Notes under the pieces: model-generated
Database searches by the model: none
Told to the model about the DNA's origin: nothing
The model's input: the letters and a program-made list of their open reading frames with translations, nothing else
In this document: positions 34,454-42,781 of the stretch, one piece after another
Layout of the letters: the number at the start of each line of letters is the position of its first letter
Numbering within the stretch: position 1 is the stretch's first letter
Source of the DNA: Rubrivivax sp.
Lineage (GTDB): Bacteria > Pseudomonadota > Gammaproteobacteria > Burkholderiales > Burkholderiaceae_C
Length of the DNA stretch: 64,000 nucleotides
Direction of reading: 5' to 3'
Assembly (NCBI GenBank): GCA_022843905.1
Contig: JALHMT010000010.1
Span: 96,736-160,735, forward strand
Translations under genes and position numbers: made by a program

Positions 34454-35128
34454 ATGTCGGATGCACCGGTCATCGAAGATGCCCGCGCCGTGCGGATCGG
34501 AAGAACCAGCCTGGCCGGCGAGTGGTGGCATCTGCCTGAAGGCTCCGGCGTGACGGTGTTCGTGCACGGGCCCGGCGGCAGGCACGACAGTGCGCGCCAC
34601 CGCTTCCTGGCCCGCATGCTGCACGGTCACGGCCAGAGCACGCTGTCGTTCGACCTGCTGACGACCGAAGAGTCTGCAGACCGCCGGCAGGCCTTCAACG
34701 TTCCATTGCTCAGCGAACGCCTGGAACTGGCACTGGACTGGCTGGCCGAAGAGATGGGAGCGGGCGCCCTGCCCGTCGGCCTGTTCAGCGCCGGCACCGG
34801 CGCAGCGGCCGCGCTGCGGGTGGCCGCCCGGCAACCGCAGCGCGTGCGCGCCGTGGTGTCGCGCAGCGGCCGTCCCGACCTGGCAGGTATCGCGCCGGCA
34901 CGCGTGCACGCGCCGACGCTGCTCATCGTGGGCGGACAGGACACCGAACTCCTGCGCGTGAACCATGAGATGCTGCAGGCGCTGCGCTGCGTCAGGCGGC
35001 TGGACGTCGTGCCGCGGGCGTCGCACCGGTTCGAAGAGCCGGGCGCGTTGCAAGAGGTCGCCCGCCTGGCCGGACGCTGGCTCGCCGGCTCGACTCACGG
35101 CGCGCTGTCGGAAGCCTACGCCGCCTGA
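34454..35128 (+). CDS. Dienelactone-hydrolase-like alpha/beta hydrolase with altered nucleophile elbow
   Basis: 224 residues. Fold markers: VTVFVHGPGGRHDSARHRFLA early (quoted as TVFVHGPGGRHDSARHRF), a strand-elbow-helix GLFSAGTGAAAAL, the acid in LIVGGQDTELL and the histidine in RASHRFEEPG. Related proteins next to or fused with phosphoribosyltransferases read GLFGASTGAAAAL, with Ser as nucleophile. Here that position is Gly and a Ser stands two residues earlier. The enzyme may be inactive as a classical hydrolase or may use a shifted serine. ATG 34454 has GCGAGGAG ahead of it. Part of the Crp/Fnr-box cluster. Confidence 0.8.
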   Translation: MSDAPVIEDARAVRIGRTSLAGEWWHLPEGSGVTVFVHGPGGRHDSARHRFLARMLHGHGQSTLSFDLLTTEESADRRQAFNVPLLSERLELALDWLAEEMGAGALPVGLFSAGTGAAAALRVAARQPQRVRAVVSRSGRPDLAGIAPARVHAPTLLIVGGQDTELLRVNHEMLQALRCVRRLDVVPRASHRFEEPGALQEVARLAGRWLAGSTHGALSEAYAA

Positions 35129-35151
35129 GGCTCAAGGGGTCGAGCCGCTGC

Positions 35152-35175
35152 CTGGCGACGCCAGCCCGTCGCCAG
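35152..35175. terminator. 9-bp hairpin between convergent hydrolase and kinase genes
   Basis: CTGGCGACG and CGTCGCCAG pair across the loop CCAGCC, midway between the two stop codons; probably a bidirectional terminator without a T-run. Confidence 0.55.
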
Positions 35176-35212
35176 CGATCCGTCGGACACGACAGACAGG
35201 ACCCATGGCGCC

Positions 35213-36430
35213 TCAGACTTCGGGCCCGGCCGCGCCCGGCAAGGAAGAGTCGACGGCCTGCGCGGGAAACGCGACCACGATGCCATGCGCGCCGCCGGCG
35301 CCGGGCATGAACTGCACGCGGTAGCCCAGCAGGTCGGCCCCCTGCATGAGTTCGCGCTGCTTCTGCGACAGCGTGCCCGCGCCCGCCGCCCCCGGGCCTG
35401 TGAAGGCCCTGCGGCCGACGCGCCACCGCACCTCGAGAACCAGGCCGCCGGACCGCTCGGCCAGGCCGACCCGAAGATCACGGGCCGCCGCATGCTCGGC
35501 CACGTGCAAGAGCACGCGCTCGAGCACGCGGTACACCGTCAAGGCGGTACGGCCGTCCAGGTCCGGCTCCACCGGCGACAGCTTCAGCCTCACATCCAGT
35601 CCGGACCTTCGGCGGGTTTCACGGGCCAGCCACTCGATGGAAGCCACGATGCCCAGGTCGTCCAGCATCGGCGGCCTCAGTTCGGCCGCCATGCAGCGGA
35701 CCTGGTCGACCGCCTCGTCCAGCGCCTGCTGCACCTCGGCAAGCCGCAGGTCCGCCTGCGCATGCCCCGCCACGCCGCTGAGGGCCATCTTCACCGCACT
35801 CAGGCGCTGCCCGAGGTCGTCGTGCAGCTCGCGCGAGACACGTTGCCGCGCCGACTCGTGCGATGCCATGGCCCGCAGCGCGGCGGCGCGTGAGGCGTCG
35901 GCCTCGCGGCGGGGAACGCCGTCGGTGAGGGTGACACGAAGCCAGGCCGGCTCCAGCGGCACCGGAACCGACAGGCACTCGAGCTGGCCGTGGAAACTGC
36001 CCCCGTCGCGCCGCTGGAAGGCCAGGTCGATGCGCCGCGGACCGTCGCCGCCCGCCAACTGCCTTCTGAAGCCGTGCCAGCGGTCGACATCGTGCGCCCC
36101 GAGAACGGCAGAGAGGGGCCGCCCCAGCAGCGAAGACCCGCCGCACTGGAGCAGCTGCTGCGCCATCAGGTTGCATTCGACGATGCGTCCCTGGACGTCC
36201 AGCGTCAGGTAGCCCACAGGCGCCTGTTCGAAGAGCTCACGGTAGCGGTCGTTCGCCTGCGCGAGCTGCTGCTGCAGGCGAGACAGTTCCAGTCCCTGCT
36301 GCTCCAGCTCGTGCCGACGCAGCTGCAGCTCGTTCAGCAACACGGCAGCATCGGGCGCGCTCGCCGGCGACAACGCCGCTTCCTGTGGCGGCGACAGTGC
36401 AGGGAAACCCGCGCGCCGCCAGTCCTTCAC
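35213..36430 (-). CDS. Degenerate PAS sensor histidine kinase (HisKA_3 class)
   Basis: 405 residues. A coiled coil (about 30-65) and a PAS domain (about 62-175) lead to a well-kept H-box, RVSRELHDDLGQRLSAVKMAL, with His203. The ATPase domain has decayed. The N-box that should read like QEALTNxxxHA is YRVLERVLLHVAEHAA, with His309 in place of the essential Asn. The G1 Asp of DNGxG is lost (VRWRVGRRAF). It may still dimerise and be phosphorylated by another kinase, or act as a phosphatase or decoy. It is the last gene of a probable ppsA - APH/AAA - kinase unit, 192 bp after the APH/AAA gene. Confidence 0.82.
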   Translation of the reverse strand: MKDWRRAGFPALSPPQEAALSPASAPDAAVLLNELQLRRHELEQQGLELSRLQQQLAQANDRYRELFEQAPVGYLTLDVQGRIVECNLMAQQLLQCGGSSLLGRPLSAVLGAHDVDRWHGFRRQLAGGDGPRRIDLAFQRRDGGSFHGQLECLSVPVPLEPAWLRVTLTDGVPRREADASRAAALRAMASHESARQRVSRELHDDLGQRLSAVKMALSGVAGHAQADLRLAEVQQALDEAVDQVRCMAAELRPPMLDDLGIVASIEWLARETRRRSGLDVRLKLSPVEPDLDGRTALTVYRVLERVLLHVAEHAAARDLRVGLAERSGGLVLEVRWRVGRRAFTGPGAAGAGTLSQKQRELMQGADLLGYRVQFMPGAGGAHGIVVAFPAQAVDSSLPGAAGPEV

Positions 36431-36622
36431 CGCTGCACCACTCGATCGGGCAGCACCGTGACCGGCCGTGGCCGCGCCGCGCGGTCAGGGCCCTGCCAGG
36501 AGAAGCAGCCGAAATGCAGCATGGATCGGGCCCGGCACGAAGGTGTCGGGCTGGAAGTGCGTCCAGTCTAAGCAGGTCGCCTGCCGCTGCGCCAGCACGC
36601 AGGGACCCGGCATTGCGGCGCG

Positions 36623-38287
36623 TCAAGTTCCGATGCTTTGCCGGCCCGACGGCGCGAGCCTGGACAACAGGCCCGACCAATCGGCCCGCGCCGCCTGGCC
36701 GGCCGGGACGGCCAGGGGCTGCACGACGTGCACCGCATCCTCTTCGTCGGCCCGAAGCGGTTCCTGGGTCTGCTCCTGGCGCATCAGCACGGCCTCGTCG
36801 GCTTCCGAGGCGTCACGTCCCTCGGCGGCCCGACCTCGCAGGCGATCGCGCAGGGCCTGCGGCGTGGCGGTGAAGTGAAGGATGACGAAGGGGACACCCC
36901 GTTCCGCTGCTGTGCGGCGGGCGGCCTGGCGGTCGGCATGGCGCAGGAAGGTCGCGTCCAGGATCACCGGAAAGCCGCCCTCGATGGCCGCGGCCGCCGC
37001 CGACAGCAGACGGGCATACGTGGCCTCGTTCATCGCTGCGCCATACAGCCCGCTGCCGGGCGGCGAACGGCTGGACTGCAGGGGAGACAGGCCGGCGAGT
37101 CGCTTCCGCTCGACGTCGGCGCGGACGCGCACGGCGCCCAGCGCTTCGAGCAGATCCTGCGTCAGGGTGGTCTTGCCGCTGCCCGACAGGCCGTGGGTGA
37201 TGAGCAGGCTGGCGGGGCGCGGCGCGGCAAAGCGCTCGGCCAGCGACAGGTACAGGTGGCGCGCCGACAGGGCCTGGCCGCGGTTCGCGTCCACCGCCTG
37301 CCCCGCGCGCAGCTGTGCCACCTTGGCACGCACCAGCGCGCGGTGCACGAGGTAGTAGGTCAACACACGCAGGCCGTCGTGATCGCCGCCTTGCTGCAGG
37401 TAGGCATCGACGAAGCGGTGCGCCAGCGCCGGCAAGGCATGCGCCTGCAGGTCCATCGCCATGAAGGCGACTTCGCTCATGACATCGAGCCAGCGGAACT
37501 CGTCGTTGAAGTCGATGCCGTCGAACACCAGGCAGCGCCCACCCTCGCGCGCGACGTTTCCCAGGTGCAGGTCGCCATGACCTTCGCGCACGCGGCCTTC
37601 GGCCAGACGGCGCGCCATCACCGCTGCCAGCCGCTCGAAGGCCCGGGCCTCCCAGGCCTGCAGCTGAAGCAGCCGGTCGGAGTCTTCGTCGGGCACTTGC
37701 GAAGAACTCCCCGCCCGCAGGTCGCGCAGACTGTCCAGCAAGGTCGAGCGCACCTGCGCCGGCGAGCCCAGCCAGCCGGTGGCCGGCGCCACCGCCGCCT
37801 CGGCGTGGAAACCCGCCAGCACGGCCGCCAGGTCCTCGACATCGGGCGCGCCCAGGTCGCCGCGCACGGCCAGGCGGTCCCACAAGCGGTCCTCGTCGAA
37901 GGCGCGCATCTTCACCGCGACGTCCAGCACCGGCCCGCTGCCGCCCCACTCGGGGGCATCGAGCGTGCCGGTGATGTCGACCACGTCGAGGTAGAGCTGC
38001 GGCGCCATGCGCCGGTTCAGGCGCAGCTCCTCGGCACAGGCGGCCCTGCGCCGCGCCAGTGTCGACTGGTCGAGGAAGGACGTGGCCAGCGCCTTCTTGA
38101 GCTTGTAGGCCAGGCCGCCGTGCAGGAGGACGTGGGAGATGTGGGTCTCGACATGGCGCGGCGCGGCGCCGTCGGCGGCCGACGTCGAGCCCAGCTGCGC
38201 CATCAGCCCCTGCACCAGGCGCTGCTGCTGTGCCTCGGTCATTTCGCCATCCGGCGGGACATCCGCCACCTGCTCGTCTTCGTTCAT
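36623..38287 (-). CDS. Bifunctional aminoglycoside-phosphotransferase-like / AAA kinase protein
   Basis: 554 residues in two parts. The N-terminal part (about 40-340) has an APH-type kinase fold: YKLKKAL for ATP binding, then the catalytic loop EGHGDLHLGN and the metal site LVFDGIDFND. The C-terminal part (about 360-535) is a zeta-toxin/gluconokinase-like P-loop domain with ITHGLSGSGKTTLTQDLL and a later FPVILDATFLRHADRQ. Such fusions are known next to stress or low-oxygen genes in Proteobacteria; their substrate is unknown and antibiotic resistance should not be assumed. 106 bp downstream of ppsA and probably co-transcribed. Confidence 0.85.
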   Translation of the reverse strand: MNEDEQVADVPPDGEMTEAQQQRLVQGLMAQLGSTSAADGAAPRHVETHISHVLLHGGLAYKLKKALATSFLDQSTLARRRAACAEELRLNRRMAPQLYLDVVDITGTLDAPEWGGSGPVLDVAVKMRAFDEDRLWDRLAVRGDLGAPDVEDLAAVLAGFHAEAAVAPATGWLGSPAQVRSTLLDSLRDLRAGSSSQVPDEDSDRLLQLQAWEARAFERLAAVMARRLAEGRVREGHGDLHLGNVAREGGRCLVFDGIDFNDEFRWLDVMSEVAFMAMDLQAHALPALAHRFVDAYLQQGGDHDGLRVLTYYLVHRALVRAKVAQLRAGQAVDANRGQALSARHLYLSLAERFAAPRPASLLITHGLSGSGKTTLTQDLLEALGAVRVRADVERKRLAGLSPLQSSRSPPGSGLYGAAMNEATYARLLSAAAAAIEGGFPVILDATFLRHADRQAARRTAAERGVPFVILHFTATPQALRDRLRGRAAEGRDASEADEAVLMRQEQTQEPLRADEEDAVHVVQPLAVPAGQAARADWSGLLSRLAPSGRQSIGT

Positions 38288-38393
38288 GCTTCGCGCAGCA
38301 TAGGGGCAAGGCGGGGAAGGATGGCGTCAAGGCCCCGGCGGCGGCGGACGACAGCCGCAGGGTGCTGCGCAGTCGTCGGCCCGGGTGTCGTCG

Positions 38394-40829
38394 TCAAGCG
38401 GGCGACGTCCGTGGCGCACGCTGGAGCCGCTGCTCCACCGCCAGCACGTTGCGCGTCACCTGCAGCAGGGTGTCAGGCGTGACGCTGATGGCGTCGATGC
38501 CGATCTCCACCAGGTACTCCACCATTTCGGGAAAGTCCGAAGGCGCCTGGCCGCAGATGCCCGAGTGGCGCTGGTTGCGGCGCGCGCCATCGACGGTCAT
38601 GGCGATCAACATCTTCACGCCGGGGTCGCGCTCGTCGAAGTCGAAGGCCACCATCTCGGAGTCGCGGTCGACGCCCAGCGTGAGCTGCGTCAGGTCGTTC
38701 GAGCCGATGGAGAAGCCGTCGAACAGCCGCGCGAAGGCGTCGATCTGGAGCACGTTGTTGGGGATCTCGCACATCACGTAGATTTCCAGCCCGTTCACGC
38801 CGCGCTGCAGGCCGTTGTCGGCCATGGCCTTCAGCACGCGCTCGCCTTCTTCGACGCGGCGGCAGAAGGGCACCATCAGCTTGACGTTGACCAGCCCCAT
38901 CTCGTCGCGCACGCGCCGCATGGCCGCGCATTCGAGCGCGAAGCCTTCGGCATAGGCCGGGTGCGCATAACGCGACGCACCTCGGAAGCCGATCATCGGG
39001 TTGGCCTCGGCGGGCTCGAACCAGCGGCCGCCGAGCAGGCTGGCGTACTCGTTGGTCTTGAAGTCGGACAGGCGCACGATGACCGGCTTCGGGAAGAAGG
39101 CGGCAGCGATCATGCCCACACCCTCGGACAGCTCGCGCACGAAGTAGTCGGCCGGCGTGGCATGCCCTTGCGTGAGCGAGGCGATGCGGGCGCGCACCGC
39201 GGCGTCGTCGATGCGCTCGGGGTGCACCAGGGCCATGGGGTGCACCTGGATGTGCTCGGCGACGATGAACTCCATGCGCGCCAGGCCGACGCCGTCGTTG
39301 GGCAGCAGGCTGGTCTGCAGGGCGGTGTCGGGGTTGCCGATGTTGACCATCACGTGGGTGCGGGGCCGAGCCAGCGCCGAGACATCGGTGCGCGTGACGG
39401 TCACGGGCAGCAGGCCGGCGTAGACGCGGCCGGCCCCGCCCTCGGCGCACGAGACCGTCACCTCGTCGCCTGTCCGGATCGTGGTGGTGGCCGAGTCGCA
39501 GCCCACCACCGCCGGCACGCCCAGCTCGCGCGCCACGATGGCGGCATGGCAGGTGCGCCCGCCGCGGTTGGTGACGATGGCGGCGGCCCGCGTCATCACC
39601 GTGCCCCAGTCGGGCATGGTGGTGTCGGCCACCAGCACCTCGCCGGGCTGGAACTGGCCGAGTTGCGTCACGTCGCTGATGACACGCGCCCGGCCCGAAG
39701 CGACGCGCGCGCCGACCGCGCGTCCGGTGGCCAGGACCTGGCCCTTGCCGCCCAGCTGGAACTCCTCGACCACGCTGGCCACCTGCTGCGAGGCCACCGT
39801 CTCGGGCCGCGCCTGCACGATGTAGAGCTGGCCGTCGACGCCGTCCTTGGCCCATTCCACGTCCATCGGCACCGGGTGGCCGGCCTTGCGGCTGTAGTGC
39901 TCTTCGATCCTGATCGCCGCGTCGGCCAGCGTCATCACCTCGGCATCGCTGATGCAGTAGCGGCGCTGGTCCTCCACGGCGGTGGGCACGATGCGCGTGC
40001 GGTCGCGGCCCGCCGCCGACGAATACACCATGCGGATCTGCTTGCCGCCCATGCGGCGCCGCAGCACCGTGCGGTGGCCGGCACCGAAGGTCGGCTTGAA
40101 GACGTAGAACTCGTCGGGGTCGACGGTGCCCTGCACCACGGTCTCGCCCAGGCCGTAGGCGCCGGTGATGAAGACCGTGTCGCGGAAGCCGGTCTCGGTG
40201 TCGAGCGTGAAGATGACGCCGCTGGACGCGCAGTCGGAGCGCACCATCTTCATCACGCCCACCGACAGGTAGACCTTGAAGTGGTCGAAGCCGTTCTCCA
40301 CGCGGTAGCTGATGGCCCGGTCCTTGAACAGGCTGGCGAAACACAGCCGCACCGCGTCGAGCAGGCGCGCCTCGCCGCCGATGTTGAGGAAGCTCTCGTG
40401 CTGCCCGGCGAAGCTGGCGGTGGGCAGGTCTTCGGCGGTGGCGGAACTGCGTACCGCCAGCGTGGTGTCGTCGCCGTACTCGGCCTGCAGGCGGCGGTAA
40501 GCCTGGCCGATCTCGGCCGCCAGGTCGGCCGGCAGCGCGGCGCCGTGGATGATCTCGCGCGCCTGCTGCGCGCGCCTGGCGAGGTCGTCGACGTCATCGA
40601 CGTCCAGGCCGTCGAGCGCCTCGTGCAGGCGCGGCCAGGCGCCGGCCTCGTCGAGCATGTGCCGATAGCCGCGTTCGGTGATGGCGAAGCCGTTGGGCAC
40701 GCGGATGCCCTGCCGCGTCAGCTCGCGGTACATCTCGCCCAGCGACGCGTTCTTGCCGCCGACCAGCGGCACGTCCTCGATGCCCAGGTCCTCGAACCAG
40801 CGGATGTACTTGCCTTCGGTGTTGGCCAT
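38394..40829 (-). CDS. ppsA: Phosphoenolpyruvate synthase
   Basis: 811 residues, full length (E. coli enzyme about 792). N-terminal ATP-grasp part with YIRWFEDLGIEDVPLVGGKNASLGEM, quoted as EDVPLVGGKNASLGEM, and AVRSSATAEDLPTASFAGQ. The phosphohistidine is His428 in RGGRTCHAAIVARELGVPAV. The C-terminal PEP/pyruvate barrel has NPMIGFRGASRY and FSIGSNDLTQLTLGVDRD. It turns pyruvate, ATP and water into PEP, AMP and phosphate. The N-terminus fixes the ATG at 40829. No ribosome-binding site precedes it, and the candidate promoter would start transcription almost at the ATG, so the mRNA may be leaderless. First gene of a unit with the APH/AAA and degenerate kinase genes. Confidence 0.95.
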   Translation of the reverse strand: MANTEGKYIRWFEDLGIEDVPLVGGKNASLGEMYRELTRQGIRVPNGFAITERGYRHMLDEAGAWPRLHEALDGLDVDDVDDLARRAQQAREIIHGAALPADLAAEIGQAYRRLQAEYGDDTTLAVRSSATAEDLPTASFAGQHESFLNIGGEARLLDAVRLCFASLFKDRAISYRVENGFDHFKVYLSVGVMKMVRSDCASSGVIFTLDTETGFRDTVFITGAYGLGETVVQGTVDPDEFYVFKPTFGAGHRTVLRRRMGGKQIRMVYSSAAGRDRTRIVPTAVEDQRRYCISDAEVMTLADAAIRIEEHYSRKAGHPVPMDVEWAKDGVDGQLYIVQARPETVASQQVASVVEEFQLGGKGQVLATGRAVGARVASGRARVISDVTQLGQFQPGEVLVADTTMPDWGTVMTRAAAIVTNRGGRTCHAAIVARELGVPAVVGCDSATTTIRTGDEVTVSCAEGGAGRVYAGLLPVTVTRTDVSALARPRTHVMVNIGNPDTALQTSLLPNDGVGLARMEFIVAEHIQVHPMALVHPERIDDAAVRARIASLTQGHATPADYFVRELSEGVGMIAAAFFPKPVIVRLSDFKTNEYASLLGGRWFEPAEANPMIGFRGASRYAHPAYAEGFALECAAMRRVRDEMGLVNVKLMVPFCRRVEEGERVLKAMADNGLQRGVNGLEIYVMCEIPNNVLQIDAFARLFDGFSIGSNDLTQLTLGVDRDSEMVAFDFDERDPGVKMLIAMTVDGARRNQRHSGICGQAPSDFPEMVEYLVEIGIDAISVTPDTLLQVTRNVLAVEQRLQRAPRTSPA

Positions 40830-40863
40830 GGCGGCCAGCCTAGGGCGCGGCAGAGGCGCCGCG

Positions 40864-40877
40864 TTGAGCAGGCGCAA
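40864..40877. promoter_or_regulatory. Crp/Fnr-type box 5, TTGAG-CAGG-CGCAA
   Basis: 35 bp upstream of the ppsA ATG. On the minus strand TAGGCT starts 22 bases after the box, the class II -10 position. It also lies upstream of the divergent CHAT-like pair, where the spacing to a -10 is poor. Confidence 0.6.
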
Positions 40878-41029
40878 TCGGACGTCAACCGCCTCCACGA
40901 AGCCTGAAGCAAAGGTGGCACCGTGATGGATGCGGCACGCGGCTTGCCCCGGCGTGCTGGTCACCGTGTCGATGACTGCAGGCACCCCTTGCGGTCCGAG
41001 ACGACGATCCCGGTCAGAGAGCCCATGCC

Positions 41030-42691
41030 ATGCGGAGGTCTGCAGCACTGCTTCCAGCCCTGTTCGCGGCCGTCCTCGCGATGTCGCTGCCATCACAAGC
41101 TGCCGACAGGCAGACGGTGTGCACGATCACCGTCAACTCGCCCGACGAGAAGGAGGCCTTCCGTCGCCACCTGCCCGAGTCACGCTACGACTTCGTGGAA
41201 CTGGTCGAGAGCGGCCGCCCCGACTGGCTGGCCACGTCCTGCCAGCGCGCCGTGGCCTGCGACGTGCTGATCGTCTCGGGCCACTTCGACGGCGACGACC
41301 ACTTCTTCTCCGACCGCCTGGAAGCCAGCGAATACCTCACCGTCAGCGAACTGGAACGTGCGTCGTGCAGCAGCGGCTGCCCCAGCCTGTTCTCGCGCCT
41401 GAAGGAGGTCTATCTCTTCGGCTGCAACACGCTCAACCCCGCGGCGCACAGCGGCGCGTCGGCCGAGGTCGTGCGCAGCCTGGTGCGCGAAGCGCACTCG
41501 CCGCAGGAAGCCGGCCGGCAACTGCAGTCGCTGGTGGCCCAGCACGGCGAGAGCAGCCGCGACCGCATGCGGCAGGTGTTCCAGGGCGTGCCCGTGATCT
41601 ACGGCTTCTCGTCGTCGGCGCCGCTGGGCCCGGTGGCGGGCGCCACGCTGAACCGCTACCTGCGCAGCGGCGGCAGCCGTGACCTCGCGCGCGGCCGGCC
41701 CAGTGCCGGCCTGCTGCAGCACTTCGCGCCGTTTTCGATGGCGGCGGCCGCCGGCGTGACCGAGGGCGATGCGCGACACCCTGCGCGCTTGGAGATGTGC
41801 CGCTTCGCCGACGACAGGCAGAGCGAGGCCGACAAACTGGAGTTCGTGCACGGCCTGCTGCAGCGCCCGATGCTCGAGATCTACCAGCACCTGGACCGCA
41901 TCCAGCGCCTGACCCTGTCGCTCGACGACGAAACCCGGCATGCGCCGGCGGTGGCAGGTGCGCTCGATGTCATCGCGCGCGACGTGGACGCGCGCACGCG
42001 TTTTCTGTCGGAAACACGCACAACGGCATCGATGCCGATGCGCGTGCGCCTGGTCGAGATCGCACAGGGCCTCGGCTGGCTCTCGCCCGACCAGCGCGCG
42101 CAGGAACTGGCGCAGATGCTGGGTGAACTGGCCGCGCGCCGCGAGGTGGGCGTGCCGGAAGTCCACCTGGCCTGCAGCCTGAACGAGAAGGGCGAGCTGG
42201 ACGGTGCCCTCGGCCATCGCACGGTGTCCGGCGGCCCGGGCGACGACGTGGCGCACGCTGCGCTGCGCGCCTGCCTGGGCAGCTCCGAGGGCCATGCGCG
42301 CACGCTGCAGGGGCTGATCGGGTCCGATGAAGCCGACGCCCGCGTGGCCCAGGCCTACCTGAGGCACCGACCCATCACCGACCGGATGGAGTTGAGCGCG
42401 CTGGTGTCGCGGATCGTGGCGATGCCGCCGTCGGACGCGCAGGTGCGTGCGCTGGAAGCCCTGGGCAGGCACTACCTGTCGGACCCCGGGCTGCTGCAGA
42501 CCCTGACGGCCTTGTTCGCACGCACGCCGTCCTGGTCGGTGCAGAACGCCGTCGCGGGCATCCTGATCCGCGCCGATCGCCGCTCGCTGCCTCATGCGCA
42601 GCTCGAGTCGGCCCTGAAGGACCACCGCCGCCCTGCCCCGGCAGGCGACGACATGATCGGCGCGCTGGAGTTCGTGTTGCGCGCGCATTGA
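41030..42691 (+). CDS. Secreted CHAT/caspase-like protein with helical repeats, copy 1
   Basis: 553 residues, signal peptide to about 24 (SLPSQAAD). The N-terminal domain looks like a clan CD peptidase core. A strand and His occur in CDVLIVSGHFDGD (His85), then an LTVSELE helix, then a strand and Cys in KEVYLFGCNTL (Cys132). This is the order and spacing seen in CHAT/caspase-type domains (xxxSGHG ... xxxxxCxT), although Phe replaces the usual Gly after His. Further on, VPVIYGFSSSAPLGPVAG. The C-terminal half (about 270-553) is alpha-helical with HEAT-like repeats. I know no named family. It is 90 bp before a paralogue and divergent from ppsA. Confidence 0.75.
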   Translation: MRRSAALLPALFAAVLAMSLPSQAADRQTVCTITVNSPDEKEAFRRHLPESRYDFVELVESGRPDWLATSCQRAVACDVLIVSGHFDGDDHFFSDRLEASEYLTVSELERASCSSGCPSLFSRLKEVYLFGCNTLNPAAHSGASAEVVRSLVREAHSPQEAGRQLQSLVAQHGESSRDRMRQVFQGVPVIYGFSSSAPLGPVAGATLNRYLRSGGSRDLARGRPSAGLLQHFAPFSMAAAAGVTEGDARHPARLEMCRFADDRQSEADKLEFVHGLLQRPMLEIYQHLDRIQRLTLSLDDETRHAPAVAGALDVIARDVDARTRFLSETRTTASMPMRVRLVEIAQGLGWLSPDQRAQELAQMLGELAARREVGVPEVHLACSLNEKGELDGALGHRTVSGGPGDDVAHAALRACLGSSEGHARTLQGLIGSDEADARVAQAYLRHRPITDRMELSALVSRIVAMPPSDAQVRALEALGRHYLSDPGLLQTLTALFARTPSWSVQNAVAGILIRADRRSLPHAQLESALKDHRRPAPAGDDMIGALEFVLRAH

Positions 42692-42781
42692 TGCCGAACA
42701 GGGAAACCGTTACAGGCCGAGACGCCAAGATGCCCTGGTCTGCGGTTGCCGCGGGCCCTGCCCGTGTGGAACACTCGCCGG

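Noticed and set aside
36613..36626. TTGCG-GCGC-GTCAA as a sixth Crp/Fnr box
   Set aside because: One half-site departs from the others, it overlaps the end of the APH/AAA gene and lies 180 bp from the next start; chance is likely in this base composition.
36623..38287. An aminoglycoside resistance gene
   Set aside because: Only the APH kinase fold is shared. The fusion to a P-loop kinase and its link to ppsA point to another, unknown substrate.
38385..40907. An 840-codon open frame opposite ppsA
   Set aside because: PEP synthase is complete on the minus strand with all active-site motifs; the opposite frame is His/Gln/Val-rich antisense sequence typical of shadows.
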